64,000 bases of DNA from NCBI GenBank assembly GCA_003116975.1, contig BGKB01000077.1:445687-509686 (forward strand), written 5' to 3'. The stretch's first letter is position 1. Each line of letters begins with the position of its first letter. The position numbers and the translations under genes are program-made. Shown piece after piece: positions 37,161 to 46,254 of the stretch. Under the pieces are notes generated by a model, which had not been told where the DNA came from, did not search any database, and saw only the letters and a list, made by a program, of their open reading frames with translations. Source of the DNA: Aurantiochytrium sp. KH105 (lineage: Eukaryota; Sar; Bigyra; Thraustochytrida; Thraustochytriidae).

Positions 37161-38894
37161 ATGAACGCGCACAAGTCAACGGAAAACTTCCTGAGAATGG
37201 TCGAGAGCATGGCACCCCAGTACGAGTCGCTCATGCCAAGAGACTCGGTGGACGAGTTCCTACGTTACCTAGGCCGGTACTCGGTGCACTCCAAATACAT
37301 GCGGGAGCTTTCCATCGACGACATTGTGCCAATCCAGGAGGACTGGGAGCTCTGCCTGGAACAGGATGCATCCGATGCCGCTGCAGCCGCGGCGCCCAGT
37401 ATGGACGCGCCGTTTATCGAGAATTTGCGACGGGCAGACGAGGAGGCGCGTCAGCGACGTGAAAAGGAAAAGTCTGGCGGTGGGGGTACCTCTTCCTCCT
37501 CCTCCTCTGCAGAAAGCGCATCGTCAGGCGCCGGCGCTACTGCGGGCGTGGACGCAAAGGCCAACAGTCCCTCGGGCGGCGGTCAAGGTCAAAAAACCAA
37601 GCAACGCGTCAAGTGCTGCGCGTACAAGTCAATTCCAACCTGTCCTGACAGCATGAACCTTACGCACGAGGTGCTCAATAAATTGGCAATTCTTCGGCTC
37701 AACGGCGGTCTGGGAACCTCGATGGGCTGCCAAGGTCCAAAGTCTGTAATAGAGGTGCGCAACTCGCTGAGCTTTCTCGACATGGCTGTACGTCAAGTGG
37801 AGTTCCTCAATACCAAACATGGCGTGGACGTCCCCCTCATTCTCATGAATTCTTTCAACACCGATAAGGAGACCAAACGCCTGCTGTCGCGCTACGACGA
37901 CCGTCACGTCAGCATCAAGACCTTTTGCCAGTCTTGCTTTCCCAAACTTGACCGCAGCACAGTGACACCACTGGCCAATGGAAAGATCACCAAATCCTCG
38001 CAAGACATGTGGTACCCGCCAGGCCATGGCGACGTTTACACGTCGATTTCTCGCTGTGGCCTCTTGGAGGAACTCATCTCCATGGGCAAGGAGTACCTCT
38101 TTATCAGCAACATTGATAACCTTGGGGCCACCGTGGACCTCAATATTCTCTATTACCTCATGCTCAATGAGAGCAGTTTCTGCATGGAGGTCACCAAGCG
38201 CGAGCGCCAGGATGTCTCGGGCGGAACCTTGGTAGAGCACAAGGGTAAGCCGCTGCTTCTTGAGAATTCAGCCCTGCCCAAAGTTCTCGGCGACACGCTG
38301 CGCCGCGACAAGCGCTTCGACAAATTCAACACAAATAATCTCTGGGTGAATTTGCGCGAGCTGCAGCGCCTCGTCTCGGTCAAGAGAAGTCTCGATCTTC
38401 AGGTTATTGCGCGCGATCGTCTGGCCATCGATGGTGCTGGAGAGGAGGTGACCTGCCTCATGTTTGAAACGGCTGCGGGTGCTGCCATCAACCTCTTTGA
38501 CAAGGTCAATGTTGTCGTGGTCCCGCGTAGTCGCTTCCTCCCTGTCAAGACCACTAGCGATCTCTTTGCGGTGCAAAGTGATCTCTTTATTGTCAAACAC
38601 GGCTCTCTCGCGCTGTCGAAGCGACGAACAATCTCTCCGCCTGTCCCTACGGTCAAACTCGGGCCATGCTTCCGCACCGTCGAAGAGTACACGCGCCGAC
38701 TTCCCTTTGGCGTCCCGGACCTTATCGACCTCGAGCACCTTACCGTCTCTGGCGATGTACACTTTCGTAACCATGTGCAGCTCAAGGGAACCGTGATCAT
38801 TGTCGCGGAAGAGGGATCGCATATTGATATTTGTAGCGGATCTGTCATTCGAGATAAGGTCATCACCGGCAACCTCCGCATTATGGATCACTAG
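37161..38894 (+). CDS. UTP-glucose-1-phosphate uridylyltransferase
   Basis: The protein has 577 residues from the ATG at 37161. The UDPGP nucleotide-binding loop LRLNGGLGTSMGCQGPKS is present with one change from the commonest form, followed by PLILMNSFNT, PPGHGD (uridine/sugar site) and ISNIDNLGATVD. The C-terminus has the left-handed beta-helix (GDVHFRNHVQLKG onward). The enzyme makes UDP-glucose from UTP and glucose-1-phosphate in the cytosol, feeding glucan and glycoconjugate synthesis. An Ala/Ser/Gly-rich insert of about 55 residues (about 95-150) separates the N-terminal helices from the catalytic core; ordinary UGPases are about 470-510 residues, and this insert largely explains the excess length. 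Confidence 0.93.
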   Translation: MNAHKSTENFLRMVESMAPQYESLMPRDSVDEFLRYLGRYSVHSKYMRELSIDDIVPIQEDWELCLEQDASDAAAAAAPSMDAPFIENLRRADEEARQRREKEKSGGGGTSSSSSSAESASSGAGATAGVDAKANSPSGGGQGQKTKQRVKCCAYKSIPTCPDSMNLTHEVLNKLAILRLNGGLGTSMGCQGPKSVIEVRNSLSFLDMAVRQVEFLNTKHGVDVPLILMNSFNTDKETKRLLSRYDDRHVSIKTFCQSCFPKLDRSTVTPLANGKITKSSQDMWYPPGHGDVYTSISRCGLLEELISMGKEYLFISNIDNLGATVDLNILYYLMLNESSFCMEVTKRERQDVSGGTLVEHKGKPLLLENSALPKVLGDTLRRDKRFDKFNTNNLWVNLRELQRLVSVKRSLDLQVIARDRLAIDGAGEEVTCLMFETAAGAAINLFDKVNVVVVPRSRFLPVKTTSDLFAVQSDLFIVKHGSLALSKRRTISPPVPTVKLGPCFRTVEEYTRRLPFGVPDLIDLEHLTVSGDVHFRNHVQLKGTVIIVAEEGSHIDICSGSVIRDKVITGNLRIMDH

Positions 38895-39907
38895 AAGCAC
38901 TTTTTCTTGCTCGTCACTTTCTTGTTGTGGAGTTTTGAGCGCCGTTTCTTTCGAGACTGCTGACGTGTTTGTGTGGGAGAACGAATGGTTTTTGGAAATG
39001 GAGTGCAACAATTCGCTTCGCATTATTTGAAGGAGAACTTCGAGTCTTCGCCCTACGTTCGTCATGCCATCACCAAGATACTGGTTTGCTCTACGAGAGC
39101 TGTCTCTCTCGCGTCCCTATTGGGAGCCTTCGCTCCAACCTCATCTTTTACCTTAAATCAACTATTTTACTCCCTCTTCCAACATGAATGACTGGTCTGA
39201 CGTGGAATGCATCAAGACTCGCTTGCGAGAATTCATCGACGCATGTCAAGTGGTGTTTCTCTCTCATCCTGCGCCCAGCGCGGTAGCCTTCCGTTCCTTG
39301 GTGACAATCTGAGCAACACGTGTATGATTTGGGAGACAATCTGAGCGATGTGTGTACGATGCTGATTCGTAAGGAATCCTTGATCCACCAAGCTGGTGGT
39401 GCCCTTGTCCCTAGCAAACAATTTCACAACATCGAGTGTATGGGCAACCCATTCATTCCCGGGAGTTCATCTATTTGTCACTCAGAATAATTCTTGATAA
39501 GCATTTCGTGGTTTCAGAGCAGCAGGTCACTTTTTCGCAAGATTTATGCTTGTGTTTTCCATAGCGCCACGCTCAAGGTAGTGCAGTATGCTTCGTGCCG
39601 CCGACTGCGTTCATTTCCGTGCTCAGTTCCTGCCTCATTTTCTCTCATCTTCTGCCCCTTTGCCTCCGCCGCGACAAGCCTAACTAACGAGTTATACTTG
39701 CAACGGTTGAGTCAGATCGTCTGCAGACTCGAATCGTTCTGCGGCGGGAACGCGCGCGTACGACCGTGGAGCGCGCATGCGCGCGCGAGAGAGAAGGCCT
39801 AGTGGATGCAAGTCGCAGCAAGGCACTTCGGCCGCTTGTTCTTAGGAAGCGAGTAGATCCTCTCAGGCTTTTGACACGAGGTCTCGGCAAACGGAGGGGC
39901 ATCGAGA
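38895..39907. other. Intergenic region with a two-copy 32-bp repeat
   Basis: About 1 kb between two tandem plus-strand genes. GACAATCTGAGC units start at 39303 and 39335 (period 32). Small frames on both strands (e.g. 39184 to about 39310) have no recognisable domain. The last 200 bases are GC-rich and presumably the LRR gene promoter. Confidence 0.45.
39303..39362. repeat. Two-copy 32-bp tandem repeat
   Basis: Each copy begins GACAATCTGAGC and continues with a diverged GTGTATGAT/GTGTACGAT segment. Confidence 0.65.
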
Positions 39908-42217
39908 ATGCCCAGAACGGTGACACCCGGAGCAGGAGTGGGAGCAGGAGCAACAGCCACGCGTCTGGGTCCGCGCAACCAGAATTTTTTCGGTCAAGGC
40001 GGCAAGGAAAATGATAAAGACGGCAGAAGCAGTGGCAAAGCCCTGAATGAGCGATTTCGAGCTGCAAGAGGATCAGGCATCCTCAACTTGAACGAGAGCG
40101 GGATCCAGGAGTTGTCGCGAGAGCTCATGCTCAAGTTCGGCAACGGTTGCGCTGCGGATGAATCATGGTGGGACGCCGCCGCGTGCACAGAAATCCGTCT
40201 TGCGGGAAACAAACTTCGTGATATCGAGGTGGGGGCCTTTGAGGAAATCTGCGATACGCTCAGTGTCGTGCAGCTCGATAACAACGATCTCGAGCATTTG
40301 CCAGAGGCGCTGCTTGCCCTCGAAACGCTCCGCAAACTTTCCATCTCGCATAATCGTATTCGAGCTCTCGGATCGAGCGCACCTTGGCAAGACCTCGTCG
40401 TTCTGGCGTGCTCACACAACGAGCTTGAGGAATTGCCTCGCGGCATCGCCGATCTCCAGGCCCTTCGCGTGCTCGACGTACGGCATAACAGGTTGAACGC
40501 CATCGAAAAGCTTCCCAGTGGGCTTGAGCAGCTTTTGGCCTCGCACAATCAGATCGTATCGCTTGGAAGGGATGCGTTTGGGTCCGCATCCCAAATTCAA
40601 GAACTTGTGGTCTCCAACAACAAGCTCGTTCGCCTCGAAGTGAGTGATCTGGCGCAGGCGCGCGTGATCGACGCTCGGCAGAATGCACTTCAGGTCTTCG
40701 GGCCTCTGCCGCGGAGCGAGATGCTCGATCAGCTACTCTTGGGCTTCAACAGGCTCGAGTCCATGAATGGCATGCAACTCGCCAACGCCTCAAAGCTCAC
40801 TGTTTTAGACCTATGCGAGAACAAGATCGAGACGCTCGATGAGGATGCGCTGTGCGCCTCAATGTCGCTAAAAATGCTCGACCTCACCAACAACAACTTG
40901 GTCTCGCTTCCGCCAGGTCTAGGTTACATGAAGAGTCTCCAAACCCTTAGTGTCATTGGTAACCCGTTGCGTGGCGTTCGTTTTTCTGTTTTGCAAGCTG
41001 GTGCAGAGAAACTCAAGGCCTACCTTCGGACAAAAGGCGATAAACCGGGTGCCATGCTGCACGCCGAGGCTAAAAATGACACAGGTCCTGGCCAGGGATC
41101 TTCAACAAATATGGATCCGCTGCAGACACTTCTTTGGAGCAACGATCGACTTCGCGATGCACATGCGCGCGCCGCGGGCTCCGGCATTTTGAACCTCGAA
41201 GGTCTGCTCGTCGGATCGGACAAGCCTGTGGAGAGCCTTGATCTTCTTCTTGGAGCTCACGCCAACTGTCTCGCCTCGCCTATTCGGCCTTTGGTGGACC
41301 TCAGTCTCGCCAAAAATGCCTTTCCTGCGATTCCTTCACAAATTTCGCAACCTCTGGCATGGGCTTCTCTTCTGCGTCTCAGTCTCGAGGAGAACTGTAT
41401 TCGGCACGTCGATGCTACAAGCTTTGCAGCCTGCCCGAGTCTCAAGGAGCTGGTGCTTCGCCGCAATGAGATTGAAAGCTTTGATCTTGGCGCTTCCCTC
41501 ACCCATCTCCGTATTCTCGATCTCCGTCAGAACAAATTGAATGGCGTGCCCAACTGCATCGCCCGGGCGCCTCTGGCTACAAGCCTCGAAGAGCTCCTGC
41601 TCGGCTTTAACTACATCACGCTCGTGGAGGTATCTTTGGCGAGCTTACATCGTCTGAAACGTCTTGATCTGTCCAACTGTGGACTTCAGGAAATTCCCAG
41701 AGGCCTCGAGCAGCTTGGTCTGCTCGAATATCTCAATGTCGAGAATGGGAACTTGCGCACGATTCCAGCAACTCTAGCTCAGCTGCCACGATTGCAGGCG
41801 CTTCTCATTGCTGGGAATCCACAACGCGCGATCCGGCCCCACATTGTAGCTGAAGGCAGCACCGCACTTCTCGAATATTTGCGTGGGCGTTGTTTGGCTC
41901 CCATGCCAATTAAGACAGAGGCAAAGGAAAGTCACGAAGGCAAAAGTGCCCCGGCCTCGATCCCCGCTGTTGCCAGGACGCCCGCTAGTAATGTCGGCGC
42001 GTCCGTGCCTCCAGCCACTGTTGCTGCTGCTACTGCTGCTGCTGCTCCAAAACCCACATGCACGCGGGAAGACTTGGCGGCACTGGATTTCAAGGTGAAG
42101 GCGCTCGAGGACAGGCTCGAAAACGATCTGAGTTTGAGTTCAGCTGCGCGAAGCGGTCTCAAGCGCCAGCTTGCTCGGGAACGTGCAAATCTTCTCCGTG
42201 CAAAGCGAAATCAATAA
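39908..42217 (+). CDS. LRRC40-like leucine-rich repeat protein
   Basis: The protein has 769 residues from the ATG at 39908. After a short Gly/Ala/Arg-rich start, two blocks of typical 23-residue leucine-rich repeats follow (about 60-370 and 415-655), e.g. LKMLDLTNNNLVSLPPGLG. Each block opens with a phrase like AARGSGILNL, the pattern of LRRC40/shoc2-type proteins, where two LRR arrays are joined. A Pro/Ala-rich linker and a charged C-terminal helix (ALDFKVKALEDRLENDL to the end) follow. LRR proteins of this type are adaptors; no enzyme domain is present. Its stop is only 53 bases from the stop of the convergent polyQ gene. Confidence 0.85.
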   Translation: MPRTVTPGAGVGAGATATRLGPRNQNFFGQGGKENDKDGRSSGKALNERFRAARGSGILNLNESGIQELSRELMLKFGNGCAADESWWDAAACTEIRLAGNKLRDIEVGAFEEICDTLSVVQLDNNDLEHLPEALLALETLRKLSISHNRIRALGSSAPWQDLVVLACSHNELEELPRGIADLQALRVLDVRHNRLNAIEKLPSGLEQLLASHNQIVSLGRDAFGSASQIQELVVSNNKLVRLEVSDLAQARVIDARQNALQVFGPLPRSEMLDQLLLGFNRLESMNGMQLANASKLTVLDLCENKIETLDEDALCASMSLKMLDLTNNNLVSLPPGLGYMKSLQTLSVIGNPLRGVRFSVLQAGAEKLKAYLRTKGDKPGAMLHAEAKNDTGPGQGSSTNMDPLQTLLWSNDRLRDAHARAAGSGILNLEGLLVGSDKPVESLDLLLGAHANCLASPIRPLVDLSLAKNAFPAIPSQISQPLAWASLLRLSLEENCIRHVDATSFAACPSLKELVLRRNEIESFDLGASLTHLRILDLRQNKLNGVPNCIARAPLATSLEELLLGFNYITLVEVSLASLHRLKRLDLSNCGLQEIPRGLEQLGLLEYLNVENGNLRTIPATLAQLPRLQALLIAGNPQRAIRPHIVAEGSTALLEYLRGRCLAPMPIKTEAKESHEGKSAPASIPAVARTPASNVGASVPPATVAAATAAAAPKPTCTREDLAALDFKVKALEDRLENDLSLSSAARSGLKRQLARERANLLRAKRNQ

Positions 42218-42270
42218 GCTCAAACGAAACAATCGATTAAAAGTTAGAAAAGATTGAACGAGATGATCAT

Positions 42271-44451
42271 TCAGGAGAGAAGGCCCGAATTGTGGACCTT
42301 GATAACGCCATCTTTCCTGGGTCGTCCTGGTAAGTATCTTCCCCCGGGGTTCACTGCTGAGCGAGAAGTTGCCATGGGCTGCGAGTTCTTCGCATATGCT
42401 TCATTTGACGGATTGGGCTTTACCGGGGAAACAGGTGGAGGAAGCTGACCTCGAGGAGGTGCATTCTCGCGGGACTCTTGTTGATGATGCTGTTGATGCT
42501 GTTGCTGTTGTTTTAGCTGTTGCGATTGATGCTGCTGCGGTTGATGCTGTTGCTGTTGTTTTTGCTGTTGCGATTGATGCTGCTGCTGCGATTGATGCTG
42601 CTGCTGTCGCGGGGCATCATGACGCCACTCATCAGATGGTTGATTCCAGCGGCGACGGCGTCGATTGAGCTCCAAATCCAGCTGTTGCAAAGATGCCTTC
42701 AGTTCTTCCTCCTTGTGTGTCAAACCAAGTCCTCCTCTCCCCTGATTTTGCTCGCCCGATGTGTTGACTGGATTGCTATTCGGAGACCTGGAAAACTCGG
42801 ACGTAGCTGATCGTCCTGGGAGACCTCGACGTACACTTTGTGCTACAGAGAGTGGTGGTGGGCTAGGCCTGGGTCGCCAGTTCTCCTGCTGGTACTGTTC
42901 ATGCGGAGGAGTCGCATGAAAGCGATTCTGGGAGATTGCACTAGCGACAGCAGGATCAAGCACAGCAGCCTCATTGCTCGTTGGGGTATCTGAGCGCTTT
43001 GGTACAGGAACGTTTGGCAAGACCTCTTTTGCGTACCGCATTCGGCGCTCGTACGCTTCGCGCCTCCTTCGCTGTTCTTTCGACTCTTTTCCACCACCCC
43101 ATCGCTTTTTAGGCAATGGCGCTTTATGAGACCGCCTTGCGGATGCTGTTGGATGAGGATGCGGAAGATTGCTTGCTGTTTTTGCCGTTGTGGTTGTTGC
43201 CGATGTCGTTTTTATTGTTGTGGGTATTGGTGTTGGTGTTGATGAGGCGGAGGAGGACCTTGTCAATCTGTCCATGTCTTGAATGCTTTCGCACTTTGGC
43301 GCTTCGATCTTGCGCGAAGTGCAATACTCGAGCAAGTCTTTGTCCTCCGAAACACTTGCTTGGGATCTTGCGCAAACCCGTTGCTCACCATGGCGCAGAT
43401 GAGACGCGAGTTGGCCGTTAATAAGGGGCGAAGCCTGCATAGAACGTGCTGCGCTTGAGCCAGATCTGCAAGGGGAAGGAGAAGTCTCATGGATCGGCTC
43501 AAGCCCGAATTCGAGAGAGTCCTCGAGGTTAAAAGGAACTTGCTGACTTTTCCACGATTGCTCGTCCACATTAACTCCAGCCTCGAGAACCTCGCCATTG
43601 TCGCGCGCAACGGGTGCATTCATTGCTGCTTGACTTGGCTTGGTGTCTTGAGGGCAAGCGTGGATTGATGGCTCAATCTCAGGGCTCTGCGGGCCTTGCG
43701 AGGGAGAAGCCAGCGCAAACTCATGGAGCTCTTTCTGATCTAGCATCGAGTACCAGTCGCGTAGACGCATCGCCTCTTCCCGGAATTGGGCTGCGCTGTC
43801 CGCAAACGACATTGTTTCCATAGCTTGCTCTGAAAAAATGGTGCGCCCGCTTACGGATGGCAATGGTCTAGCAATGGCGTGGGATTGCGTTTCCTCTGCG
43901 CGCAGATCGGCATGGCTGAATTGATCTGCAATCGACGTCGTTTCTCGAGAATAAAATCTACCTGTGTGGTCTCTCGCACCTGCATCGCTTCCTGGACGAC
44001 TTGAACCTGAACCCCTCGAGCTTGTCTTTCCAGACCCCGTCCCAGACCTGCCACCAACCGCGCAAATGTGTTCGCTCGCCTGTCGCCGACGAATATGTCG
44101 CTCTTGAAGCGTGCGTCGTCGTTCATTTTCCTCCATTAATTGAAGTTCCTTCTTGCGACGGAGAATCTTTTTGTGTCTTCGTGCCGTCTCAAGTCTCATT
44201 TTGCGCTCTTGTTCCATGCGCTTTTTTATTGCTCGCACCTCATCGTGTTCCATCGTTCGTCGCTGTGATTCTACACGTGCTGTCTCGTTCTCTTCAGGCA
44301 GTGACGGTCGTGCACGAGGGATGCCGATTGCATGGTTTGGTTGCTTCAATGGCGGTCCTGGAGTGGGTTCCGCGCAGGTGAGCGAGTCTTTGTTGCTGTG
44401 CGTTGTCTTCTTGGCAATGTGTATGCTGGCGTACCCTGTTGCCGCTGTCAT
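42271..44451 (-). CDS. Low-complexity coiled-coil protein with a Gln/His-rich tract
   Basis: The protein has 726 residues from the ATG at 44449-44451. I do not recognise a family. Residues about 60-130 form a strongly charged, Arg/Glu-rich helix (KKRMEQERKMRLETARRHKK, then further Arg/Lys). The middle is Ser/Pro/Thr-rich; a second basic helix (KESKEQRRRREAYERRMRYA) precedes the C-terminus. Residues about 610-665 are a Gln/His tract. The last 60 residues (SPVKPNPSNEAYAKN to GRPRKDGVIKVHNSGLLS) look more conserved. Inference: a disordered scaffold. The tract is encoded by mixed CAG/CAA/CAT repeats visible at 42480-42612. Confidence 0.65.
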   Translation of the reverse strand: MTAATGYASIHIAKKTTHSNKDSLTCAEPTPGPPLKQPNHAIGIPRARPSLPEENETARVESQRRTMEHDEVRAIKKRMEQERKMRLETARRHKKILRRKKELQLMEENERRRTLQERHIRRRQASEHICAVGGRSGTGSGKTSSRGSGSSRPGSDAGARDHTGRFYSRETTSIADQFSHADLRAEETQSHAIARPLPSVSGRTIFSEQAMETMSFADSAAQFREEAMRLRDWYSMLDQKELHEFALASPSQGPQSPEIEPSIHACPQDTKPSQAAMNAPVARDNGEVLEAGVNVDEQSWKSQQVPFNLEDSLEFGLEPIHETSPSPCRSGSSAARSMQASPLINGQLASHLRHGEQRVCARSQASVSEDKDLLEYCTSRKIEAPKCESIQDMDRLTRSSSASSTPTPIPTTIKTTSATTTTAKTASNLPHPHPTASARRSHKAPLPKKRWGGGKESKEQRRRREAYERRMRYAKEVLPNVPVPKRSDTPTSNEAAVLDPAVASAISQNRFHATPPHEQYQQENWRPRPSPPPLSVAQSVRRGLPGRSATSEFSRSPNSNPVNTSGEQNQGRGGLGLTHKEEELKASLQQLDLELNRRRRRWNQPSDEWRHDAPRQQQHQSQQQHQSQQQKQQQQHQPQQHQSQQLKQQQQHQQHHQQESRENAPPRGQLPPPVSPVKPNPSNEAYAKNSQPMATSRSAVNPGGRYLPGRPRKDGVIKVHNSGLLS
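42480..42612 (-). repeat. Imperfect CAG/CAA/CAT coding repeat (polyQ/His)
   Basis: Tandem blocks of TGCTGTTGCTGTTG and TTGCGATTGATGCTGCTG on the plus strand encode alternating Gln and His with Ser on the minus strand. Confidence 0.8.
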
Positions 44452-44630
44452 GATGAATACTGCTCGCGATGGCTGTCTCCTTGCGCGTTTCGAGACAGCT
44501 TGCGTCGCAAGTCTTCACGCCGTGTACAGAGACGCGCGGGATCTATTCTTGCGAAGCTAGGTTCGCTCGATGCGATCGCACGCGCGTGTACACGGTGAAC
44601 CCAAGCCCGCTCGTCAGCTGACGGGCGGGC

Positions 44631-44654
44631 GGGAGGGAGGGAGGGAGGGAGGGA
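44631..44654. repeat. (GGGA)n microsatellite
   Basis: About six units of GGGA, about 180 bases upstream of the polyQ gene start on the other strand. Confidence 0.8.
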
Positions 44655-44685
44655 AGTCGAGCACGGGCAAGCTACTTACTTGTCT

Positions 44686-44714
44686 TGCCTGCCTGCCTGC
44701 CTGCCTGCCTGCCT
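44686..44714. repeat. (CTGC)n microsatellite
   Basis: About seven units, 30 bases beyond the GGGA run. Confidence 0.8.
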
Positions 44715-46089
44715 ACCCGCCTGACTATAGCTTGAGCCATCGTCCGAACAAAACATCACGACATAAATGTAGCCGTTGAGAACGTTAAGAACTTGAACTC
44801 ATTCCCTTCGTTCCCCACGCAGAGTTTTAGAGGCCTTCGTGTTCAGTCCCACGCACGAGTCCGGCTTTCGCGTTATTCGACGAGGCTGCTTGCTACTGCT
44901 TCTGCTTTTTCATTGCCCTGTTCCTACCTGACGCCAGTCTCTTGCGCTTTGAGGATTGCCAACGAGCCTCGTACTGCAGCCGGATGCTGCGAGCTGGGCA
45001 GCTTTGCAGCAGCCGAGCGGGTCAATTTGCTGACCGTTGACAAGCTTAGCTTTCGGTGACCTGTGTTGGTGCTTGAAGATGAACGTGGTGCGCACTGAGG
45101 GGGTTCTGTTAAATTAAAGAGAGCCCGGGCGCAAGACGTCGGCACGTGGAGCGATAGACAGCCACGTAGCAATGAGCGTTATGAGTGAACGCTAGAAAAA
45201 TGGTTGTCGGAAATCGTTTGATCGGCCAGAGATCTTGAGCAAGGCCCAGCTCGCAACGCGGGACGCGGTCGCTCCAAATAAGGCCGTTTTTCTTGTCCAC
45301 TGTCCTTGGACCATGGACATCGACGACTGGCTGTGGCCGGCGGGGCCACGCAAGCGGTGGCCGGCGGAAACGGCCCCGATCTGTCGTCTGGAGCCGCTGC
45401 CGCAGCCGCCGATGTGAGCGCTCGTCACGGTTTCATTGGCCGCATCAGATTCCAGCTCAAGAGGGTCAATGTCCAAAAGGGCATCCGCCACTGATCGGGA
45501 AAATTAGTTGGTTGCTCATATCCCTCGCTCTGCAATCAAGCGTTTCGGACCGGGAGGGCCCTACTGGTTGGCCATGGCCTGACCTTTCAAAAAGGCCATG
45601 CGTGGTGCTGGTCTCGACGCTGCTTGGAGCCTCGCGATCCGTAGGCCCAAGCAAACCGAGCTGTGACCGTTTCAGTGTCGTGCATTTACCAGGGAGGGCG
45701 AAGTGCATTCTCCACTGTAGTCTATGCATGTTTGTAAATGTACCAAGTTCCAGTTTCTTTGATCGAAACGGCCGGCAAGTAGATTTTAGATGGCGACTGG
45801 CGGGCGGATATCATCCCCACACTGGGTCCAGCCAGGTGCTGTCCAGACGGCTCGACGCGGTGGAAAATGGTGCTTGTGCATGCAAAAAAAACGGAGCGTT
45901 TCGCTTTGTAGAGGGAGCAAAATTGTCTTTAAGCTCAAGCTCAAGCTCGAGCCGACTCGATGGTGTCTCTCTGGCCCTCGATGTTCCCCTATCAAAGTAT
46001 CGTTGCACAGGACTCGCTCACTGGCCTTATCTTATCCTCTGGCGAGCAGAGAAATACCCAGACTGGTGGACGCTGCTGCAAAGCAAATT

Positions 46090-46115
46090 CCCAACTTCGA
46101 AACCTCGAAGTTGGG
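46090..46115. repeat. Perfect 11-bp hairpin upstream of the giant gene
   Basis: CCCAACTTCGA (46090-46100), loop AACC, TCGAAGTTGGG (46105-46115); the arms are exactly complementary. It lies 139 bases before the ATG. Confidence 0.9.
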
Positions 46116-46254
46116 TGACACGACATCAAAAGAGCGCAACCTTCTTTTACAATAAGCAGTGTGCGCATTCTGGTGATAAGCTACGAGAAGTACCGAAGAA
46201 ATCGCGGTCTGAGTCTTCGGACTCGCGCGCGCGTTCGAAAAAGGACGCAAGAAG

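Larger units (their letters stand above)
44452..46254. promoter_or_regulatory. Long divergent intergenic region with microsatellites and a hairpin
   Basis: About 1.8 kb shared by the polyQ gene (-) and the giant surface-protein gene (+). It holds (GGGA)n at about 44631-44654, (CTGC)n at about 44686-44714 and a perfect hairpin at 46090-46115. Frames of up to 321 codons here lack domains and are probably chance. Confidence 0.5.
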
